From: Haliotis asinina
Taxonomy: Eukaryota; Mollusca; Gastropoda; Lepetellida; Haliotidae
DNA: 64,000 nt
Assembly: GCF_037392515.1 (NCBI RefSeq)
Contig: NC_090290.1
Location: 36,605,253 to 36,669,252 of the forward strand
Reading direction: 5' to 3'
Position numbers and translations under genes: made by a program. Below, in pieces: positions 43,229 to 55,315 of this stretch (the first letter of the stretch is position 1; each line of letters begins with the position of its first letter). The notes under the pieces were generated by a model. That model was given only the letters and a program-made list of their open reading frames with translations. It had not been told where the DNA came from and did not search any database.

Positions 43229-43474
43229 GAGTGAGTTTAGTTTTACGCCGCACTCAACAATATTCCAGCTATATGGCGGCGGTCTGTAAATAATCGAGCC
43301 TGGACCAGACAATCCTGTGAATCAACAGCATGAGCATCGATCTGCGCAGCTGGGAACCGATGACATGTGTCAATCAAATCAGCGAGTCTGACCACCCAAT
43401 CTCGTTAGTGGCCTCTTACGAGAGGGCATGGGTTGCTGAAGACCTATTCTACCCCTGATCTTCACAGGTCTCCT
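43229..43474 (+). mobile_element. Family 1 SINE-like, near full length
   Basis: TGAGTGAGTTTAGTTTTACG through GGCGGTCTGTAAATAATCG to CTGATCTTCACAGGTCTCC. One of the copies closest to consensus. Confidence 0.85.
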
Positions 43475-43689
43475 ACAGATCACAGTGTGCGAATGTCTAG
43501 TGTATTGTGATGAGTAACATTAATGTACAGAGACCCTTACAGAACAAAACAAACAATGGCGAATATTCGGATCAACATATGATGCATCGACGAGCCTGGA
43601 TGTTGTTTGAAGCTGCATTGATAAACTGATACACTTCCTAGAGAGCATTTGTTCCCAGGGGTATGCATATGTTCAGCTGTAACTCGAGC

Positions 43690-43835
43690 ATACGGCGGTT
43701 GCCTCTGTAGTCTAAATGATTTAGTGTCTATCAGGAGAGAGTCGGGGGTCGTTGGTTCGATCCCAGTGGCCATCTTTGTGCAAAGGTTTCATACCGCCAT
43801 CTTTGTGCAAAGGTTTCATACCGGGACACGCATTA
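43690..43835 (+). repeat. tRNA-like SINE head followed by a 26-bp direct repeat
   Basis: GGTTGCCTCTGTAGTCTAAA, then GTTGGTTCGATCCCAGTGGC, gives A-box- and B-box-like signals. The sequence GCCATCTTTGTGCAAAGGTT follows twice (43769 and 43796). I do not read it as a functional tRNA because the loop between the boxes is too long and no acceptor stem closes. Confidence 0.45.
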
Positions 43836-44744
43836 CCAACTTACTGCGCATTACCAACTTTTCCCGTCCTTATGAGGTACCCATTCACAGCTGGGTGGAC
43901 TGGGACACATAGTCACAGTACTTTGTCGAAGGTTACTGCACGTTGTTGTACCATCTAGGTGTCTGCACGTATTTCTATGTTCTTCTAAGTTAACTTGGTT
44001 GTATCCTGTACACTAGGGGTTGTGACAACACTGAAAGAGTCTGCACACAAAGTTGGGTCAAAGGTTTTTACACCAGGTCAAAGAAAGGCCTGATCTTGTC
44101 AACTCAAGGTGTCTGGATCACTAGTCTGGCGCCTTAAACAGCTTGCGCACCACGCTCACAGCAGTAATATCACTTTCCGACTTGATTCTGCAATATGAAG
44201 GCATGTCCTTTTTTCTTCTAAGCTGTTGACTCCCTAAACATCCGAACAAAGACAGAACATGTTTTTGTCAGTTAATATGTTAACAATAACCCTTGATAAA
44301 GCCAAACAGTGACGTTTTGCATATCATAAAATATTTCAGACAAGTGGAATTAACGCAGTGTCAGTTCTCGAAATTTCTCGGAACGGATTTGCTACATTTT
44401 ATGGCAATCTTAGAAATGAACCAATTACTAATCTGTCAAAACATATTGATGTTTCAAACAGCCAATTCATCTTCACGGATTTCTTCTCAATGACCAAAGG
44501 AATGTCATTACGATTTGATAGTGATTCATAAACACGTAATCTGGATTTTCGTTGAGTGTTCTTAAAAATAATTTCGTCATTTTTAGTTGATCAAAGACAA
44601 TTTTCGTTTATCCCGCAATATGATTTTCAGGACAATTTCACAGAAAAGACAAGTGCAGTAAGTTACGTTTACAACGAACATGCCTATAGGGACACTACTG
44701 ATTTTCAAATCCCGGTCACTTGCTGTATTTACCTAGAGAGGCGT
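43836..44744. other. No gene seen
   Basis: AT-rich. The frames at 44293-44493 and 44556-44768 show no domain. Confidence 0.3.
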
Positions 44745-45065
44745 ATACGGAACTACGCTTATAAATAACTAATCGGCCAATCTGAGTTCGATATAACGCT
44801 AGTTTACTATATACCACGAACAATATTAGTCCTAACCAAGTGTTGTAAATTTGGTTTTAATGCGTATACCGAACTAAGCTTATAAGGAACAAAACTGACC
44901 GACAATCTGAGTTCGATATAACGCTAGTTTACTATATACCACGAACAATATTAGTCCTAACCAAGTGTTGTAAATTTGGTTTTAATGCGTATACCGAACT
45001 AAGCTTATAAGGAACAAAACTGACCGACAATCTGAGTTCGACATAACGCTAGTTTACTACATGCC
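44745..45065. repeat. 125-bp tandem repeat, about 2.6 copies
   Basis: Units start GCGTATACCGAACTAAGCTT at 44862 and 44987, with a shortened first copy at 44751. They share CAATCTGAGTTCGATATAAC and CGAACAATATTAGTCC. The second and third copies are almost identical, which implies recent duplication. Confidence 0.9.
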
Positions 45066-45595
45066 ACGAACTATACTCTTAAAAAAATTAGGGGATATTA
45101 AACTTTCAATATGGATAGGAAGTGTAAACGTCAATAAACTTTTCAAGTACAGACATCTTATAAAGGCACTACCATTTCACCCTATTTCCACCCTTAAACA
45201 CAACGCATGATATGCACGTGCACAACGCAGTAGCCGCATACACGCGCATGGGGTTCCATTCTTGATTTTGACGTTTTTTCAAGGTCGAAAAATCACTTAG
45301 AACATTAATTTTGACACCCATCTTGCATCACACATCTGTTAGTATTTGTTTCTAGTCGATTGTTTTAAAATGAAAATCATACACATGCAAATTACATGCC
45401 ATACACCAATCATCTTTTAAAAGCGACTGCATTCCAAAATAACTATGTTAGTAAGGAAGTGCAAATTGTGATACACTCTCAAAAAATTCAATATCATATC
45501 AACATTGATTGACTCCGATAAATCTCCTAAATGTTTTTAATCGTAAATTTAAAAAAAAAGGTTGATCCCCTACTTTTCTTCAAGAATATATATAT
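45066..45595. mobile_element. Non-autonomous DNA transposon (MITE-like), about 525 bp
   Basis: Left end CTCTTAAAAAAATTAGGGGAT and right end ATCCCCTACTTTTCTTCAAG (with one central base each way differing) are terminal inverted repeats of about 22 bp with TA-rich flanks. There is no coding frame inside, so it depends on an outside transposase, probably mariner/Tc1-like. Confidence 0.55.
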
Positions 45596-47285
45596 TAGTC
45601 CTGACCACATGTTGTATTTTTTTTAAAAAATGCATATAAAGGATAAAATCAATGCTCCCTCCCTCGAAGTTACTGAGTGTCTAAATTTAGAAGGTTCCGT
45701 TATATAACGCCGTGTCTTTAAACGTGAACAAGCACATGACAGATGTATCCCATGTGGTGCCTACCGTTAAATCTTCCTCAACACTCTTAAAAATAGTTCC
45801 TGAGTATTAATATACTGAGAAGTAGTTATTATTTATAGTTTCTGTCGACTGTTTCAACATGTTGTTGAAGGCTTCATTATCCGTGTAATGAATGAGTGTT
45901 TATATTTGGTTGCGCCTTATCCTCATCTTCATCTTCGGTTATTGCTTAATGCGTTTTCACTTGAGCGCGGTCTACTTCCAAGCTTGCACCTGTCTTCGAG
46001 AGATTTCCTGAACAAGCTGAAGCCCCACTGTGTCGCCAGTGACTTAACACTGTGTGCAACGAGAGGGTATGATTGGTTAAGTGTTTAAACAAAGGAGAAG
46101 TAATGATGCAAACAAATACATATATGCTGTGTAAATGCGTTCTTTGTTATGAATACATATGTTTTTGCTAACCAGCAAAAGTAGTGACGTTGTCTAACGA
46201 ATATGTTAAATGCCTGTCTATCATAAAACGGGTTCTTGTAACTTGACCTTCTCTAACAAATACATGAAATGATTATTTATCATATACTGGTTCCTGTAGC
46301 TAATGGCACACAAATGTGATAAGCATATTTGTTTGCGAAAAGATTCAGGTCATAGATCTAAATTCTCCACTGACCACAACAATTTTGACAATATTTAGCA
46401 GAACCAACCAAACTTTAAAAAGTTAATAATTTGAAATTGGTGTACAAAATGTATCGATATCATTACATGTCTTTGCAACTCACACAGATTTCTCTGCTTT
46501 GAAGAGTTAAAAAAGGTATGAAGTAATAGTCTCATTCTTAGACTTCTTACAAGTTATAAATAATGGTCCGAAATCTCGGAGAGCTGCAACAAATAACACG
46601 AACCATTTCCGTGTTAATTTGATGTACATATGCTCTTAGTTTGATCTCTGCTTTGAAAGGCTGTAGAGTCTTCTCTGATGTTTTGCACAAATCGCCGTAC
46701 TATCATTTGCCTAAGCCTTGTTTTAAATTGGAAAATCATAGTAACTTAGATATCTCTTTGAAAAGAATTTTCACAAACTACAGAAAATGTACCAAGGACG
46801 CTTCTGTACTTTCAGAATAGGTGTATTTTTAACTAGGGCCGCGCAGTGGAATCGATCTACCGGTTAATCGGTTCAGACATGAAAACGATACGCTGATAGA
46901 ATACCAGTATTTTGTCATGCATTCGGAAAACATCGTAAACACCGTTTCCACAGAGTCAGTGGTGTGGTGATGATGATCTTGATGATTGCTGTGATAAACG
47001 TGGATGTTTTGTGGGAGTGGTGTGGTGGTGGTGGTAATATACTGACAGTGTATATTTACTTATTAATGAAGAGTGATGCCTAATATGTCATGACCAGGTC
47101 AAAGTGCTGTCTGTAAACCCTTAGGGCTTTTTTTAAGAGTGGAGAAACTAACTCAGTCTACTAACCACTGTGTTGATGTTAAATAATTGCTCTTTTACTG
47201 GTTTCATATGTGCCAAATATTGTTCACATAAAATTTTTGTTTGTTTTATTTATTATTTTTTTAATTCTGATTTTATTTTTTTTAT
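45596..47285. other. No gene seen
   Basis: AT-rich. The frame 45888-46088 has no recognisable domain. Confidence 0.3.
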
Positions 47286-47289
47286 TTTA

Positions 47290-47790
47290 TAACTTTATCA
47301 CTCATTTACGTGTACGGTACATGTAGTCAAAAAGTGAAGATAAATTCTATTTTGCCATGATTTCTCACCACAGCATATCGCAACATGAAAATTCTTTGCA
47401 ATACCAACCCTATTTATAAATGTGTGTTCAAGAAAAAAATTCCTACGAATGAATTTAATAGACAACAACGTTTGCTCTTTCTGTAAGTCTGAACCCGAGT
47501 ATAATGCATGTCTTTGTTGCCCGTCCATGTGGGAGAGAGCTTTGGAATGCTAGAAACTGTACATGCATAAAACATGTACATCGATGAAATGTTTTCAGTT
47601 TTTCAGATACTATAGGGTACTGATAGTGGACAAAAGTTTCTGAATCATATTCGTCTAGATGCCAAGAGATACATTTATATTACTGGTTTGAAAAAACATG
47701 TATTGATAATTTGGCATTGTCTCATTGGCATTATATCAAAACGGCTGAAATGAATAAATATATTGAGAAAAAATATTTATTTTATTCAAA
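47290..47790 (+). pseudogene. LINE remnant, C-terminal end of the reverse-transcriptase protein
   Basis: The plus-strand frame reads KKFLRMNLIDNNVCSFCKSE then PEYNACLCCPSMWERA, the zf-RVT-type zinc knuckle found after the reverse transcriptase of L1-like LINEs (NVCSFC...ETIEHLFW-type pattern). About 100 bp on, NHIRLDAKRYIYITGLKKHV then KRLK and KNIYFIQTKFK matches the usual C-terminal tail (LLAKRYIY.C, then a short helix). The RT core upstream is not recognisable and the remnant carries several stops, so it is an old 5'-truncated copy ending in an A/T-rich tail. Confidence 0.6.
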
Positions 47791-47877
47791 CAAAGTTCAA
47801 GTGTTGTATTTGTTCAGCAACAATAAAGGTAACATAACAACGTATGGTATGGATTTATAACTTCTTTAATCTTTACT

Positions 47878-48185
47878 TCTACTGCTTGACAAGGATTAGA
47901 TGAGCCACGCCCTGACAAATGACCCCAATTTGCATATATGGGAACGCATTCCTGAACATTACATTTGAAACAAGAGGGAAACAGGTTGTCGTCTAAATAT
48001 TGAAAAGTTTCCTTGTGCGAATCGTGTCGTGGTGGTTTCTTGCCACGGCCAGTACGTATTGCTCGTGCTTAATCGCCAAACTACCTAGTGACCAAGTGTA
48101 TTCGTCAAGATTACTTGCTCCGCCTGCTTGTCACAAACGCGTTCACTGCCCTGGCTCATCTAATACTTGTCAAGCAGTAAGTGTC
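47878..48185. mobile_element. Element bounded by 30-bp inverted repeats
   Basis: CTACTGCTTGACAAGGATTA then GATGAGCC at the left (47879-47908), and GGCTCATCTAATACTTGTCA then AGCAGTAAG at the right (48153-48182), are reverse complements with about two differences. The 245 bp between them have no known domain. Confidence 0.65.
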
Positions 48186-48925
48186 CACTAAGCATCTACA
48201 CCGTAAAGGTAACATAAATCAGCCTCAATACTCATACAGAGGGTAGGCTTTTGTCATGAAGAAGCCGCGTTCAACTCCTCGCTTGTTTACGATGCATGAG
48301 GCCATATTGTCCTCTGTCTTGATATTGTAGCAATGTTGTAAAATCGTAAAATTCAGTCCACTCACCAATTTTACTAAAGGGAAACGAGTCATCATGGGAG
48401 ACTGACTAGTAGCTAAAGTGGCAACACATCTCTCCAGTAACCGGTACAAAGGTTTGCAAACGAAATCTGAATATTTTATTTTAATCATTTTACCGTGGCA
48501 CCGAGTGCATGCTTTCGAGCATGGTTATATATGTACGCGTTATAAATATGCACTATTATTATCATTTAATCCAATACAGTTTATTTACGTCACACGTAGC
48601 AGTCTGTTGTGCCAGTCTGGGTAACCCTTTACCTTTCAGCATCATTTGACATAATGTGACCAGGGATCAAAATCGACCTTCCGCTTCGCAAGAAAATTCT
48701 GGACCACACGTACGTTCTTCTTCATTCCAACATAGTAAATATGTCTACGATGGATGTATTGTGGCAGGTCGCTTCATGAAGTGGGTACCAAATGGGTCAG
48801 TCAGGCTCTGTGTCCTGTTTCAAAGCTTGACCGTTTCTCAGTATATCAACCACTGGTTTGTCGGACCAGTCGCTATAATTGAAGGAGATAGCATGTCCAC
48901 TGCTGACTAAAGTGTTAAAAAGTGA
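48186..48925. other. No gene seen
   Basis: No recognisable coding frame or repeat. Confidence 0.3.
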
Positions 48926-49148
48926 CTGAGTTTCAGTTAAAAATATCCCATATGGTGGCGGTCACTAAATAATCGAGTCTGAGCCAGACAATCCTGGGAT
49001 CAATAGCATGAGCATTGAACTACGCAATTAGGACACGATGACATGCGTCAACCCAGTCAGCGAGCCTGATCACTCGATCCCATTAGTCACATCTTAAAAG
49101 AAACATGGGCTACTGAAGATCGATTCTGACCCGGATCTTCAGGGGTCA
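48926..49148 (+). repeat. Family 1 SINE-like
   Basis: TATGGTGGCGGTCACTAAATAA, at normal spacing, TGAGCCAGACAATCC, GTCAACCCAGTCAGCGAGCC, ending GGATCTTCAGGGGTC. The GTGAGT head is worn. Confidence 0.75.
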
Positions 49149-49469
49149 CAGTGTTAAATATGTTCATGTTGTACATAACAGTAAGTGATGCGGGTTGAGG
49201 ACCAACTGTTACTAGATTCAGCTTCGCGTTAACTACATAAACATTACAATATGCTCATTCGATTTCAAACAGGTGATGCACACGTTCCATATCCTAATGA
49301 CGTCAGCAATGACGTACATCGGTATGGAACTGTGAAGAGCTGATACAAAACCTTTTTCTTATTGGAAAATCTTTTGTCGCCTTCATGTTTACTTAAACCT
49401 CAGAGTCTCCCTATATGAAATTCCAAAGGTATTGTACACAGCTGGGGTATGGGGAAGTGAAGTAAACAT

Positions 49470-49556
49470 CCTTAGGAACGCAAGCCTGTCGTAAGAGGCG
49501 ACTAATGGGATCGGGTGGTCAGGCTCACTGGCGTGATTGACCTGGCGTGACATGGA
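49470..49556 (-). repeat. Family 1 fragment
   Basis: CCTGTCGTAAGAGGCGACTA then GGGATCGGGTGGTCAGGC. Confidence 0.65.
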
Positions 49557-50165
49557 TCTATAGCTTTCTTTATAAGAACTACATCCTAAAAACCGCTTGG
49601 CATTACGTCGGGATTCCTTGAATGTTTTCTTTAAAAACATTTGACATTGATGAGAAAAAGGCTTGCTTGGCATCTACAGGTGTGTGTGGAGCTGTTATCG
49701 GGTATATATCAGCATCCATGTAAATGCGGTGCTCATCATTCATCCCAACAATTGAGAACAGAGAAGCCAATACATTAATGTTTATCTGTATACAAGACGT
49801 GCAACGATGCAATCGCGGAGAAAAAAGCAAATTAGCGTTTTTAATGTTATCAGTTCGTCGAATGCACTTGAGTTTCTCTGGTAATAGTGTAAATGATTTG
49901 TTGAGCTCGGTAATGGTTGTGGCATGACGCTGATTTCGATACTTGATGCCATGATGTAACGTGTGTAAAGAATTCAAGATGTTACAAACACTTGTATCTA
50001 ATAAACATATTTTTTGTCAGGTATTCTTGTTATTTCCGGGACTGTTATTTGTCAAGCAGGGGTATTCTGTGAAATAATCGCTTCGACGGACCTAATCTGT
50101 ATTGGGTAATATAAAAGCGACAAAATCCTTTCATTATCTCATGAAATATTTCCAAGAAGAAGCGT
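49557..50165. other. No convincing gene
   Basis: A minus frame at 49603-49977 (124 codons) has mixed composition, but no domain, signal peptide or splice context I can recognise. Confidence 0.3.
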
Positions 50166-50410
50166 TCATTTTTGTGAGTATGTGAGTTTGGTCTAAGGTC
50201 ATTTTAACAGTGTTCCGGTTATGTGACATCCGGTCTGTTAATGAGGGAGGGAAACCCGAAGTAATGCAGGTCGCTGACATTTACCAATTTGGTAAAATGA
50301 GCATGCTCGTGATCCCGACAAATCCAGAAACACAATCGAGGCAACCAGGATTCGAACATACGATTTGTTTCTTGCATAGCCGAAGGCCGCAACCCGACCC
50401 AATTACCAGC
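50165..50410 (+). repeat. Diverged SINE-like sequence
   Basis: GTGAGTATGTGAGTTTGGTC, CCGGTTATGTGACATCCGG, GTAATGCAGGTCGCTGAC and a CAACCAGGATTCGAAC box. The GGTGATGCAGATCCCAGAC stretch at 221-239 is related. Confidence 0.45.
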
Positions 50411-51401
50411 CCTTCGCTATCCAAGACTATTAACGATTCCGATTGTATTATTATTATCATAGTGACGTTAGGTGAACGTATCCTGCTCACGAGATGGCAC
50501 CAATTACAAACAAGTTTTATGTTTACCTTAACAGAATAGAACCATAAGCCAAAAATGAAAAAAGCGACACGGTATCGGATTTGTTTTTGACCAGGACAAA
50601 ATTTGCATGTAGAAACTAGGCAAAGGATATTTTTAAAAATAGCATCATTTATCAGGACATAATCCTGTATGATTTAAAAGCGTCTGAGAGAGTGGCATAT
50701 TTACAAAATGACCTCATGAAAATTCGCTAGCCCGGCAATTATTTTGCTAGCCACGGGCTAGCGGTCCAGTGACTAGTCGCACACTGAATGTACATGTACA
50801 TGTCTACCATTATATGTTTTTCTAAATCCCAAATAGGTTTAATACCGCTCAATAGTATCTCAGTTGTCCCCCAGAATATCATCTTCGGGAGAACAAACGA
50901 TCGACCTAAACTGACCTTCAACTTACAATACATGCACACTGCTGAATACAAGGTAGAGGTGGCGGTATATTCAACTCACTCACAACACACATCCAGATCA
51001 GCGTGTTAATCAAGCCTTCAAGCAGGAATTATTTCCCCATTACAGCTCCCCTTTGGTCGCTCCAACAAGTGGGCAATGTTAGCTGTACGCCTCTGTTCTG
51101 TTACAAAGAGAAGGTTATCAGTTCGTTCCTACAGAGGCACGTGGCTGTTCGGGAAAGGACATGCATCCTGTAAATAGATACACTATCTATGCGTGATCTC
51201 AACATGAAGCCAAAAGTATCGTTCTTTGGGTATTCCGGTACTTACGATATGAAGTCAGAGACGCACGAATCAGGTCTCTGTAGCGAGTGCCCAAGAGCAT
51301 TTCCCATGATGTAGGTTGAAAACAACATAACATATATTGAACAATACTGCTTTAATGATTTTGTGAATATTTACAGCTTTCATATTTCGCTGATTTGGTG
51401 C
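50411..51401. other. No gene seen
   Basis: A small triple inverted motif, GCTAGCCCGG, TTGCTAGCCACGG and GGGCTAGCGG, lies at 50728-50765. Otherwise nothing. Confidence 0.3.
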
Positions 51402-51567
51402 GGTGGGGTACGCAGCCGACTGGTTAAAGTGTTCGCTAGTCACGCCAACGACCGCGGTACGATTCTACATATGGGTACAACGTGTGAAGTCCATTTCCGG
51501 TGCTTCCCAGGCGTGGCATTGCTGGAACATTGCTTAAAGCGGCGTAACACTATATTCACTCACTACA
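51402..51567 (-). repeat. Family 2 SINE-like
   Basis: GCGGTGGGGTACGCAGCCG, ACTGGTTAAAGTGTTCGC, GTGTGAAGTCCATTTCCGG, AAAGCGGCGTAACACTATAT. Confidence 0.8.
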
Positions 51568-52732
51568 TGTCTGATTTAGCACGCACAAAGCCATAATTAT
51601 TATTTTACCGACATTATGAGCCAAAGTCAAAGCAATCGGGTGACAGTACGGTGACAGCAGGTTGTAGTCATTCAAACATGAGGTCTAAGATCTTTGGATA
51701 AGACAATCATATATTGTTCTAGTTTAACGAAGGAATGTTCGATTTTGTGGAACATTTCAGTCGAATGTTTCAAGCAAGAAATGTTTATACTAATATATCC
51801 CCTCTTTGACCCAAGATCAGCACTTCGAGGAAAGTCTGAGTAATTCATCAGTCAGGAATATTCAAGCAAATATCTTACAGTCTAAAAATTAGTCTTCAAA
51901 AAGAAAATCCTTCTCAAAATGAGATTCGGTTTTAAAAAAACTGTTTTTGGAAAAATTGAAGCCAAAATATTTTTAGGCCTTACCTATAGATAGATACAGT
52001 AGATTACAGTATAGATATGATCGCTAACATATTTATCGTATAAATCCTGTCTCTAACAAACCCCAAATTCAAGCCCTATGACAACACCACTCCAATCACA
52101 CGCACACATTAACACACGCACGCACACACTCTCCAAAGACGTGAGGGACACACTACTGGCTATATACCTCCATATATTTCATTGGGTATATATGACAAAG
52201 CTATATATTCCATGAATGGGTAAGTTGAAGTCAATGACGACACCAGGTGTCCGTCAGAGGTTACGTTCTGCCGTACTGGGGCACGTTCCCTTTGCTAAAA
52301 CTGCCCCACTTGACAGCCTTGAGTTGCTTGGTCGTGATTCAACACATGGTAACTGAATCTAGGACAGCAAACCAGCTGAATGACAGCCCACAGAGAACAG
52401 ATTGAGCTGCTCCCAGTGGCACATCGACCCAATGGCTATCTCTCCAGAACATCAAAGGGCGTTGAACGTAGGACAAAAACTGTCGAGTAAGCAGTTTCTA
52501 ATCCATGCGTTTTGTGTAAATTGCTCGAATAAAATGCTTACCGCCTATTATGTGCTAAACAAAGCAGTGAAAAGGCAGCATTTGTTAAGTGTACGTGCTT
52601 CAAGCCACAGTTTCTCCATGCTGTAGCGAAGGGCAGGATGTCATCCTCAAGATGAAAATGTACTGGCGCGACTTCAGTACTCTGAGGAGATAACACGGTT
52701 TCAGTGGGAGTATTCACCCTACAGTGCATGAT
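51568..52732. other. No gene seen
   Basis: A short CA-rich run at 52100-52130. The frames at 52402-52759 carry no domain. Confidence 0.3.
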
Positions 52733-52955
52733 ATGTGTATAATTATGTTTCCTTGCCACTTGGAGGGGGCAATGGGGCTAATCGAGCAGATAGTGTGTTG
52801 GTTTACAGTTAATACGTCGGGGTTCGAGTCTAAAGGAATAACATGCATAGATTTATTTGAGGCGCTTTTTATAATTGTGCTTCCTGGCCGCTTGTGTAGG
52901 GGCCAATGCATGTAGCCGTGCAGATAGCGGGTTAGTTTGCAGTTAATATGACGAG
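52733..52955. repeat. Direct repeat of a tRNA-like head, two copies about 133 bp apart
   Basis: Copy 1 (52736-52817) has TTTCCTTGCCACTTGGAGG, GAGCAGATAGTGTGTTGG and TTACAGTTAATACG. Copy 2 (52871-52950) has CTTCCTGGCCGCTTGTG, GTGCAGATAGCGGGTTAG and TTGCAGTTAATATGACG. Copy 1 continues into GGGGTTCGAGTCTAAAGG, a B-box-like signal that copy 2 has lost to the SINE at 52953. Confidence 0.55.
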
Positions 52956-53103
52956 TGAGAGAGTTTAGTTTTACGCCGCTTTCAGCAATATTTCAGCTAC
53001 GTGGCTTCATGGTATATGCATTTGGGACACAACGGCATGTGTCAACCAAGTCAGCGAGTCTGACCACTCGATCCCGTTAGCCACTCCATGCGACCAGCAT
53101 GTA
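52953..53103 (+). repeat. Family 1 SINE-like, internally deleted
   Basis: GAGTGAGAGAGTTTAGTTTTAC (at normal spacing), then GTCAACCAAGTCAGCGAGTC and GATCCCGTTAGCCACTCC. The CGGTCTGTAAATAATCGAG part is gone. Confidence 0.7.
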
Positions 53104-53199
53104 AGTAGACAGAAGACCCTCCGGAATACTCCATGCATTACTTCTGCAGCTATCAGTTCATGCACGCTACAATCTTGGCTTACCTGTGTATCTTCAGTT

Positions 53200-53464
53200 T
53201 GGTTTTGGTTTATTTTCTGATTTGGGTCCGTTGTTTCATGTATTTATTAAAATCTTTCATTGTATTCATTGTTTGTGTTTTGGGGAATTTTCTGCCTTTT
53301 TTCTCTTATTTTGTTTTGTTGTTCGTTTGACTTTGTTTGCTTGCTTTGTTTTGTTTTTGATTTTTTAGTTTTTGTTTGGTTCGGTTCGGTTTTTTATGTT
53401 TTGTGTTTTTGGTTGGGGGGTGGGGGTGGGGTATTTGTTTTTGTTTTGTGTGTGTGTTTTATTT

Positions 53465-53527
<63 letters not shown>

Positions 53528-53580
53528 TTTTGTCGTTTGTTGTGTTTATGTGGTTTTGGGGTTTTTTTTATTTGGTTTTC
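53200..53580. repeat. T/G-rich tract with TTTA microsatellite
   Basis: About 17 TTTA units at 53461-53530 inside T/G-rich DNA (TTTTGTTTTG, GGGGGGTGGGGGTGGGG at 53415-53431). The Phe/Leu/Ile-rich frames here are not membrane proteins. Confidence 0.95.
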
Positions 53581-53851
53581 TATTTTCGCTATGATGCTTT
53601 TGAGTGCCACGATGAGCAACAACAAACAATATACAAGACTGTCGCACTACTTCAGCTTGACCACCAACAGGACTGATATATGAACACAACAGACCTGATG
53701 GAAACGCTGATAAAAAACATTTATTCAAACTCAAAAAATACAATTATACGATTTCGCTACCATATTACCTTCTATTATAAAAACATTCAATTACAATACA
53801 CAGCCCTAACAGAAACAATATCTAACACATAAATCAGAATGCCTTGCCAAA

Positions 53852-54092
53852 ATACACCCCTATCTATACAAAATTGAGCAGCAAAACGTTAGTAAACATT
53901 TACCTACCTGGAATATGGTATATTTGTTTCCATTTAGAATGGGAAACTCACAAGACAACGGTTATGGCGAAACACCCTATCTATACAAAATTGAGCAGCA
54001 AAACGTTAGTAAACATTTACCTACCTGGAATATAGTATATTTGTTTCCATTTAGAATGGGAAACTCACAAGATAACGGTTATGGCGAAACAC
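53852..54092. repeat. Tandem duplication of a roughly 120-bp unit
   Basis: Both copies contain CTATCTATACAAAATTGAGC, CGTTAGTAAACATTTACC and CACAAGACAACGGTTATGGC (the second has GATAACGG). They differ at only a few bases, so the duplication is recent. Confidence 0.9.
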
Positions 54093-55303
54093 CAAATTTA
54101 TGCTACTCACACTCCATCATGTCACAATAATCTATGTAAAAAATTGAACCACCTGAGTTCTGTTCTGCCATCATCCCCGCAAGGCAGTCACTGTTATGTT
54201 CATACACTTTGAGAAAAGCTTGGCCTCAATACATCCATGATGAACACAAAGTTTCCAGGAATCCAAAGTTAGTCGCATGTACACACATTTTGACAAAACG
54301 GCACAGTCACTATTTTGCCGCATGCCGGGGTGGTACATGAAAGCACAATCGACACTCGCCGAGCCTAAAAATCAATAGTTTTTGATGAGATCAAAAAAAG
54401 GATCTATTCTTCGATTCTGGAGGGTTCTGATTCAACATCCAGTCAAGTATTCTCCACTTTCACGTCAGATTTCAAACTTTCGCTAAAATGTAAACATTGT
54501 CTCGTCCGCCATTTTTAACAGCTTAATTGAACCTTTCATATCCAGTAGCCGATATATACAACCAGACACGGAAATAATACACTAAATCGCTGAACACCTC
54601 TTCATGGGTATCCGTAAAAATTCAGAAGCAGGAAAATAGAGAGTTGAACACATCATTGCCAAAACACAACAGGTGGCGAAATAGAATAAAAGATTGCCGT
54701 ACTTAACTTCACAAATAAGTGAGAGGACAGTCGCAATGAGGCAAACAGGTGCCAACCACACCCCGATCGCATGAAACGTCAGCTTGACTGGCATAACACA
54801 GGACAGTACAGGATTCGGCAAATCATGCCAGACAACGGATAGACCGGTTGACCACTTTGCATTTGTGCCAGGGGGTCAGTCGACGCAGTGTTGGAGGACG
54901 ATTTCGTTTCGGTATTCTAGCCTACTTCCCTTTCGTGCGTTGTCCTTGACACGTAAACGTCAACGACAACACTTGGCAAGGCCAGAATACAGTGTAGAGC
55001 AGCTAGCTACGCACATCGGTGACTGTCAGCGAGTCCTACACACACTGACGAAAGCAGGTATTCCTACTTGTGATCAGGTTTACTGCCAGCTCTCACGACA
55101 AAGAAAGATTACGAGGTATTCTACTTGGGAGCTTACTGCGACGCAACCTCTTCCCTTCCTGAGGGAAGACTAGGCACAATATGTTTCTGTAGTGAAGAGA
55201 CACTTCCATGGATAATTAAAGCTCAGTATTATAAATGTATAGTCACATCGTAATTAAAAAGTCTCCATTAGTATATATAGAATAATATTAAATGTACATT
55301 AGT
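54093..55303. other. No convincing gene
   Basis: The plus frame at 54784-55173 (129 codons) is Arg/Thr/Ser-rich with no recognised domain. Confidence 0.3.
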
Positions 55304-55315
55304 ACATATTGAATA

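Noticed and set aside
49603-49977. 124-codon minus-strand frame as a gene
   Set aside because: No domain, signal peptide, splice signal or promoter; flanked by SINE pieces.
53200-53680. Phe/Leu/Ile-rich frames resembling membrane proteins
   Set aside because: They are readings of T/G-rich simple sequence and the TTTA microsatellite.
54784-55173. 129-codon plus-strand frame as a gene
   Set aside because: Arg/Ser/Thr-rich without recognisable domain or regulatory context; could be an eroded transposon frame but I cannot show it.
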